A stretch of DNA of 64,000 bases, from the NCBI GenBank assembly GCA_021399435.1, contig JAJTUP010000030.1, positions 795,652-859,651 on the forward strand. The letters run 5' to 3'. The position numbers were made by a program, and so were the translations under genes. Positions within the stretch are counted from its first letter, which is position 1. Each line of letters begins with the position of its first letter. This DNA is from Diaporthe sp. PMI_573 (Eukaryota; Ascomycota; Sordariomycetes; Diaporthales; Diaporthaceae). Shown here in pieces: positions 59,215 through 64,000 of this stretch. Under the pieces are notes generated by a model. That model searched no databases. It was not told the DNA's origin and saw only the letters and a program-made list of their open reading frames with translations.

Positions 59215-59890
59215 AACAGGGGATACTTTAGATAAAAGCTTATATCTTGTGGGAACAGGATTATATAGAAATTAAGTTAAGAGAAGTTTGGATTTAATAT
59301 ATGAAAAAGAATCATTGTACGAGTAGAGTAGGAGGAGAGCCCACTATTAGAGAAAATCTACTGTATGAAAAAACCCGACTTTCTACTACCCAAGATCTAC
59401 CGTACGACCTAACCTACTTAGAACTAAAATTAATAACCTGGGTATTGTGTTATGGGTTAATTACTGTAGGCTTGCGTTTAACCTTAGGGCTTAGGGTACC
59501 CTTAGTATTAGACTCTTTATTGTCTAAAGAATCCTTATTACTTAAATTAGATGGCTGATTGTTGTTATAATGGTTGCAACGATTTCTGTGTAACTGCCAT
59601 ATATACTCCGTACAAGCACCCCTATAGAATTTGTTAAGGTGTGAGTAATGCTTAAAGTGCTTGGTTATATAACGGTTACCATATTTCTGTAAGTAATGGC
59701 TAGCTATATTTCCGCGTGACTAAATGAGGATTGTATGAAAGTAGCTCTCCTGGTGAATAATCTTGGCCCAGGCCTCCTATATTGTGTTGCCCTCGGCTAT
59801 CTATATAGTAATGTTAATAGACGGGAGACGGTAAGTACTATGCTCTTTGTTCTAGACTCTTAGTTAATACAAGGTATAGCTGAGGCAAGA
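59215..59890 (-). other. Antisense coding-like frame in Copia-E 3' region
   Basis: One minus-strand frame of about 220 codons with only a few TAG/TAA stops and protein-like composition. Examples are EAWAKIIHQESYFHT, RGNIASHYLQKYGNRYITKH and ACTEYIWQLHRNRC. I do not recognise the family. It lies between RNase H and the 3' LTR, opposite in sense to pol, where Gypsy-B and Gypsy-C also carry antisense ORFs, but the sequence is unrelated to those. Confidence 0.35.
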
Positions 59891-60502
59891 AGAGTAGTAT
59901 GAACGCTGGTATATATTGCGAGTAGAAAGGCCTGATTTGTAGTAGAGGAAGTCGAGATATTTAAGTAGTTTACCCTATTAAAGTATTGATAAATATACTG
60001 CTAAATTAAGGCTGGGCGTTTACTATTGTTTAAAGAGGTTGAGAAGTTTTAGTTTAAAGTTGATTTAAAAAACGTATAACGATATATAGTAGAGTGTATA
60101 TATGTATATATATAGGTATATGTGTTGTATATTAAAAGGGAAGAGGAAAGGAAAGTAAAGAAGGGAAGTAGGCAAAAGCCTTAAAGGCGTACGGTGCCCT
60201 AGCAATCAGTCAGCACACCTACCACTAGTATAAATAAACTTAAAGTAAGTAAGTTACTACCTTTAGAAGGCAGCTCTCGTGGCCCTTCCTTAAGAAGCTC
60301 TTTTCGTATAAAAGGGAAGGGTTTGAAAAGGGTAGTATTTTATGCATGTATGGCGCAATCTTGATTTGTATGGGAAACAAAGGAAAAGGCAGCACAACCT
60401 ACCCACGTTAGAAGCTCCGAAAAGCTATTATATACAAGTAGCTCAACCTGCTCGTACAACTAGTCTATAAGCGTACGGCACTTATAAAGAAAAGATTGCC
60501 AG

Positions 60503-60704
60503 TGTTGGAATAGCATTAAGTACAGCCGTACGCTTAAGCCTTGATACTAAAGGGATGACTAAGCAGACCGCCTTGGCGTGGGCATGTATATTGTGCCTAC
60601 TGTGTGGAGGTCTCCCTTCTCTCTTAGTTAGAAGAATAAGCAAGAATCAACCAACCAAACCCAATCGTCTAACGATAAGTACGTATGTACAAGCCCATTT
60701 AACA
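60503..60704 (+). repeat. Copia-E 3' LTR
   Basis: TGTTGGAATAGC to TTTAACA; keeps a G where the 5' LTR has A, a RIP-type difference. Confidence 0.92.
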
Positions 60705-60837
60705 AAAAGGGAAATTAGTATTTTTAATTAAAATTTTATAATAAGTAAAAATATTAATTAATTAAACTTTTTAAATATTTTTAATATTAAAGGTAATAAT
60801 AATAAGGTTATAAGTAATTTATTAAAATTTTAATATA

Positions 60838-60917
60838 ACGTGGTTGGACAGTCAGCCGCGCAGGACACATGCCCGCGCACTTTTGCTAACTCCGCCAACT
60901 TTAGCCAGCCCTGGTAC
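60838..60917 (+). repeat. pogo-1 left TIR
   Basis: ACGTGGTTGGACAGTCAGCC to CCCACCTAG. Inverted copy at 63081-63160. Confidence 0.92.
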
Positions 60918-60944
60918 CCACCTAGGGCAAAGGAATTAATGAAA

Positions 60945-60966
60945 GTTGGCACCAATTGGTGCCAAC
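60945..60966. repeat. Subterminal palindrome, left
   Basis: A perfect 22-bp palindrome centred on CACCAATTGGTG. A near copy lies at 63033-63053. Possible transposase binding site. Confidence 0.6.
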
Positions 60967-61157
60967 TGATTTAAATTCCTTATTTCTAATCAATTTAGTC
61001 AATTTGGAGGCATGGTGGGGTTGCAGTGCTAGTCTGAAAACTTAAAGTTTTGGTGAGCGGGTTTGTTTTTGGTGCGAATCGCGTCCCCATTTTTCGCGTC
61101 AGTCTCGCATCACTCTACCTACTTAAATATTCAACACGCTAGAAATCAACATCCACA

Positions 61158-62645
61158 ATGCCAATCTACTCGAAAGAAGATAAAATCAAACTATCACTTC
61201 AAGCAATCGAGAATTCTAAAAAAAACCAAAAGAAACCCTTGAGTAGACGTCAGGCTGCTCGGATCTTTCATATCCCTGAATCTACTCTACGTGACAGGAT
61301 GAACAACCGACCCCGGCGTGAAGAATCACGCGTCGAGAAGCATAAACTTGACCCAATTGAAGAGCAAACACTTGTTCAATATATCATTGAGCAAGATGCA
61401 CGAGGATTCCCAATGCGACTTTCTGGTGTGGAAGATATGGCCAACCTCCTGCTGGCGTCGCGTGATGGCAAGCCTGTTGGCACCAGATGGGCACGACGCT
61501 TTGTGGATGCACAACCAAGCTTGAAAACAAGATTCTCTCGGCCTTACGACTACCAGAGGGCCCTCTGCGAAGATCCTGAGGTCATTGGAAACTGGTTCCG
61601 ACTACTTCGCAACATGATGGCCAAGTATGGGATCACAGATGACGATCTCTACAACTTCGACGAAACTGGCTTCATGATGGGCCAGATAACCTCAACCCTG
61701 GTTGTTACACGCTCTGATCGGCATGGAAAGGCTAAATCTATACAGCCTGGAAACCGTGAATGGGCAACAGCTATTGAATGCATCAATGCAAAGGGCTGGT
61801 GTATCCCGCCATTCGTCATTGTCCAAGGCGCCTACCACCTTGCAAACTGGACCACAGAGTCGGGTTTTCCTGCCGATTGGGTAATCAAGCCTACTCCAAA
61901 TGGATGGACGGATAACAAGACTGGTCTAGAATGGATTCAGCACTTTAATAAGCATACAATTAAGCGAACAATGGGCAAATACCGGATGCTCATCCTGGAT
62001 GGACACGAGAGCCATGTATCAGCAGAGTTCGAACAGTACTGCAAGGAAAACAACATTATCCCTATTAGCATGCCACCACATTCATCTCATCTACTCCAGC
62101 CATTGGATGTTGCATTATTTTCGCTATTGAAGCGTGCATACGGCGATGAGATCAACCTCTTCATCCGGGCCTCCATCAACCACATCACCAAGTCCGAGTT
62201 CTTCATTGCGTTTAAGGCAGCCCACGACAAGGTCTTTACGGAAGAAAACATGAAAGCTGGGTTCAGAGGGGCTGGAATTTCTCCATGGGACCCAGATTCT
62301 GTCATTTCCAAGCTGGATGTCCGCCTACAAACTCCAGTACAATCCCTCCCTGTGTCACCATCGAAATGGGAATCACAAACACCTTCCAATGCCCACCAGA
62401 CTGTCCAGCAATCAAGTTTTATCAAGGGCAAGATCTCAGCCCATCAGGGCAGCTCCCCTACACCAATTATCCAGGCAATTGAGAAGTTTACAAAGGGTGC
62501 ACAAGCAATGGCGCATCAGATTACTCTTTTGAATGATCGGGTCCGTACCCTTGAGAAGGCTAATATTGGGCTCGCCAAGCGCCGGAGGGCCAAAAGAAGT
62601 CGGGTCCAGCTTGGAGGGCACTTAGTATTGAGGAATCTCAGGTGA
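61158..62645 (+). CDS. pogo/Fot1-type DDE transposase
   Basis: A 495-residue protein that cuts and pastes the element at TA sites. Psq-like HTH at residues 10-55 (RRQAARIFHIPESTLRDRM). Tc5/CENP-B-type HTH at about 60-135 (GVEDMANLLL, GTRWARRFVDAQP, RPYDYQRALCEDPE). DDE_1 catalytic domain at about 160-380 with the three acids in YNFDETGFMMG, LILDGHESH and HLLQPLDVALF. A basic coiled-coil-like tail (ITLLNDRVRTLEKANIGL, then KRRRAKRSR) ends it. It stops at TGA 62643-62645 after a one-base frame change at 62616-62618 relative to a zinc-knuckle tail. No RIP stops and all catalytic acids present, so it may be active or cross-active. Confidence 0.93.
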   Translation: MPIYSKEDKIKLSLQAIENSKKNQKKPLSRRQAARIFHIPESTLRDRMNNRPRREESRVEKHKLDPIEEQTLVQYIIEQDARGFPMRLSGVEDMANLLLASRDGKPVGTRWARRFVDAQPSLKTRFSRPYDYQRALCEDPEVIGNWFRLLRNMMAKYGITDDDLYNFDETGFMMGQITSTLVVTRSDRHGKAKSIQPGNREWATAIECINAKGWCIPPFVIVQGAYHLANWTTESGFPADWVIKPTPNGWTDNKTGLEWIQHFNKHTIKRTMGKYRMLILDGHESHVSAEFEQYCKENNIIPISMPPHSSHLLQPLDVALFSLLKRAYGDEINLFIRASINHITKSEFFIAFKAAHDKVFTEENMKAGFRGAGISPWDPDSVISKLDVRLQTPVQSLPVSPSKWESQTPSNAHQTVQQSSFIKGKISAHQGSSPTPIIQAIEKFTKGAQAMAHQITLLNDRVRTLEKANIGLAKRRRAKRSRVQLGGHLVLRNLR

Positions 62646-62839
62646 TAATTGAAGAAAAACAAAAGGGGAAGCGGCCGGCTGGTGAAATGGCTGGTGGTGC
62701 TGAGGAGGCGGACCGCGGCGGACCGAGCAAACGACGATGTGGCAACTGCGGCGAGACTGGGCATAACGCAAGAACTTGTGAGAAAGATGCAGAAGAGTCT
62801 AGTCAGTCAGATTCAGAGTGTATAATAGTACATTCTTAA
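62619..62839 (+). pseudogene. Out-of-frame zinc-knuckle tail of the transposase
   Basis: In the frame one base back from the transposase, LSIEESQVIIEEKQKGKRP continues the expected C-terminus. It reaches a CCHC knuckle CGNCGETGHNARTC and ends at TAA 62837-62839. The degenerate pogo-2 has the same knuckle at its C-terminus, so the tail is normal for the family. One missing G in the GGAGGG run at 62613-62618 explains the break. Confidence 0.65.
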
Positions 62840-63032
62840 GCGGACCGCGTCGGACCGCCAAAATAGTTGATTTGGCTGGTGTAGATTGAGGTTGATTCTG
62901 CATGGTTGAAATGCTCCATTTTGGTGGGGAAGCCGATTTTCCCACCAAAAGTCGGCCACTTTAGACTGGCACTGCAGCCACGCTAACGTCTCTAAATTGA
63001 CTAAGTCGATTGAAATTGAGCAATTGAGACCA

Positions 63033-63053
63033 GTTGGCACCAATTGGTGCAAC
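63033..63053. repeat. Subterminal palindrome, right
   Basis: The same palindrome lacking one base of the right arm, at a similar distance from the other end of the element. Confidence 0.6.
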
Positions 63054-63080
63054 TTTTATTGATTCTATTGCACTAGGTGG

Positions 63081-63160
63081 GTGCCAGGGCTGGCTAAAGT
63101 TGGCGGAGTTAGCAAAAGTGCGCGGGCATGTGTCCTGCGCGGCTGACTGTCCAACCACGT
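63081..63160 (-). repeat. pogo-1 right TIR
   Basis: Reverse complement of the left TIR with one T/C difference. Confidence 0.92.
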
Positions 63161-63205
63161 TATATTTTTTTAACAAAATAATTAATTAGTAAATTTTAAA
63201 AATTA

Positions 63206-63964
63206 TAAAGCAGGACGGATAAGAAGTTTGACTATATACCATGCTGGTTGGGCGAGTTATATGTTTAGTGGCGATGACGCCGTACTATGGAATATACTCC
63301 ATCGGGACAGAGAACTGATGAAATGGAGACCGTTGGCGGAACCGTTGATCACGTCCCGAACTGATTGATCGTCCCAACCCTCAGAGCCATCATCGGAATG
63401 CTACCTAGTCTAACATGTATCACCATTCAGCATATTGACAGATTGCGGCGAATTGGTGACCAGATATATTTGCGCCTTGTGCAGATGGTGCACTACCGCC
63501 GTTCCGCCGCGATAGCATCAAAACCACTACAAGGAGTGCTCTGCTGGCCTTGACTACATCTAGGGTGACGAGTCTCAGCCTTAGGAATCGACGACCCATG
63601 GCGTCCCGAAGAGGACCGACCTTACGGCCTCCACCTTCCTCTAACGACGCTCGCCATCACGTCACTTGAGACTGTTGACTTGAAGATGCTACACGCTTTC
63701 TGCTGGGGTTTCACTCGATTGACCGACCTGACCCTGGGATTGGTCTGGCGAGATTTTCGTCCACTCCGCTTGGGTTCGTTGAACCTACCTCGACTAGAGA
63801 AGCTCGAACTACAGCGTCGCCGAGTCCAGGAGCGAACCATGACGGACTTCATCCAGCGACACAAGTCCTTGCTTCGAAATCTGCGCGCGACAGGCCAGGC
63901 TGGTACGGGGAAATTGGCAAGAAATCCAGGCGCGTTGGCCAAGGGTTATAGTTATTGTAGATGA
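63206..63964 (+). pseudogene. F-box/LRR-like protein relic
   Basis: From about 63206 the base composition returns to normal. A plus frame at 63680-63964 has leucine-rich stretches typical of fungal F-box/LRR proteins (LTDLTLGLVWRDFRPL, LPRLEKLELQRRRV, RHKSLLRNLR). Upstream frames (TLRAIIGMLPSLTCITIQHI) are similar in style but separated by stops. No F-box start was located. It may continue past the window or be a truncated relic. Confidence 0.4.
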
Positions 63965-64000
63965 TTCCGAGTTGCCCGCTGGCTACCAGACCTCGCTGCT

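Larger units (their letters stand above)
53217..60704 (+). mobile_element. Copia-E: full-length Ty1/Copia element with TSD AAAAG
   Basis: A 7.5-kb element with LTRs of 203 bp (53217-53419) and 202 bp (60503-60704) and a perfect AAAAG duplication (53212-53216, 60705-60709). The internal order is structured leader, gag, protease, integrase, RT, RNase H, then about 1.8 kb of extra sequence including an antisense coding-like frame. All frames are RIP-damaged. A fragment of the same family lies at 15030-15755. Confidence 0.9.
60838..63160 (+). mobile_element. Intact-looking pogo/Fot1-type transposon (pogo-1)
   Basis: A 2.3-kb Tc1/mariner-superfamily element bounded by TA (60836-60837, 63161-63162). 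Terminal inverted repeats of about 80 bp start ACGTGGTTGGACAGTCAGCC and differ at a single base. It contains one long transposase ORF. Base composition is normal and no RIP-type stops are seen, unlike all flanking repeats, so it arrived after the last RIP episode. Confidence 0.93.

Noticed and set aside
62087..62431. 114-codon minus-strand ORF in the pogo transposase
   Set aside because: Shadow of the transposase; no independent support.

Overview
The window looks like a repeat-rich, partly heterochromatic stretch of a filamentous ascomycete (Pezizomycotina) genome. Signs are short GT..AG introns of 45-120 bp with CTGAC/CTAAC-like branch sites, chromodomain Ty3/Gypsy elements, Ty1/Copia elements, pogo/Fot1-type DNA transposons, and heavy C-to-T/G-to-A decay. 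That decay turns CAA, CAG and TGG codons into stops and is typical of repeat-induced point mutation (RIP). The species cannot be named from sequence alone. LAYOUT: (1) 1-1905: RIP-type relics of a von Willebrand A (VWA) gene and a patatin-like phospholipase with a RING-like Cys cluster. (2) 2059-16288: a truncated Gypsy-B-like LTR holding a Copia-F solo LTR, then chromovirus Gypsy-A (3044-9376), truncated Gypsy-D, a Copia-E fragment and another Copia-F LTR. (3) 16289-27136: a genic island of normal base composition. It holds a kievitone hydratase-like gene (one in-frame stop), an intact GFA/CENP-V-like gene, a broken DNA polymerase eta (RAD30) gene, an intact SAM-dependent methyltransferase, a broken short-chain dehydrogenase, and the 5' end of a P450 cut off by AT-rich DNA. 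(4) 27137-53094: a nest of elements. A degenerate pogo copy carries a MITE-like insert and borders a Gypsy-B LTR (B2). Gypsy-C sits inside that LTR, and a Copia-F solo LTR sits inside Gypsy-C. A full-length Copia-F is split in its leader by a younger Gypsy-B (B1). (5) 53217-60704: a complete but RIP-degraded Copia-E with a perfect 5-bp target duplication. (6) 60838-63160: a fresh, non-degraded pogo/Fot1 transposon with about 80-bp inverted repeats. (7) 63206-63964: an F-box/LRR-like relic. HOW IT WORKS TOGETHER: most of the window is transposon layers whose order can be read from target-site duplications. The island genes (methyltransferase, dehydrogenase, P450, hydratase) resemble the remains of a small secondary-metabolism or detoxification cluster, most of them broken by one or two lesions. 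The most unusual signals are: an extra Cys-rich, Lys/Glu-rich ORF on the strand opposite to gag-pol in Gypsy-B and Gypsy-C; a second, unrelated antisense reading frame in Copia-E; and three paired hairpins with compensating stem changes in the Copia-E leader.
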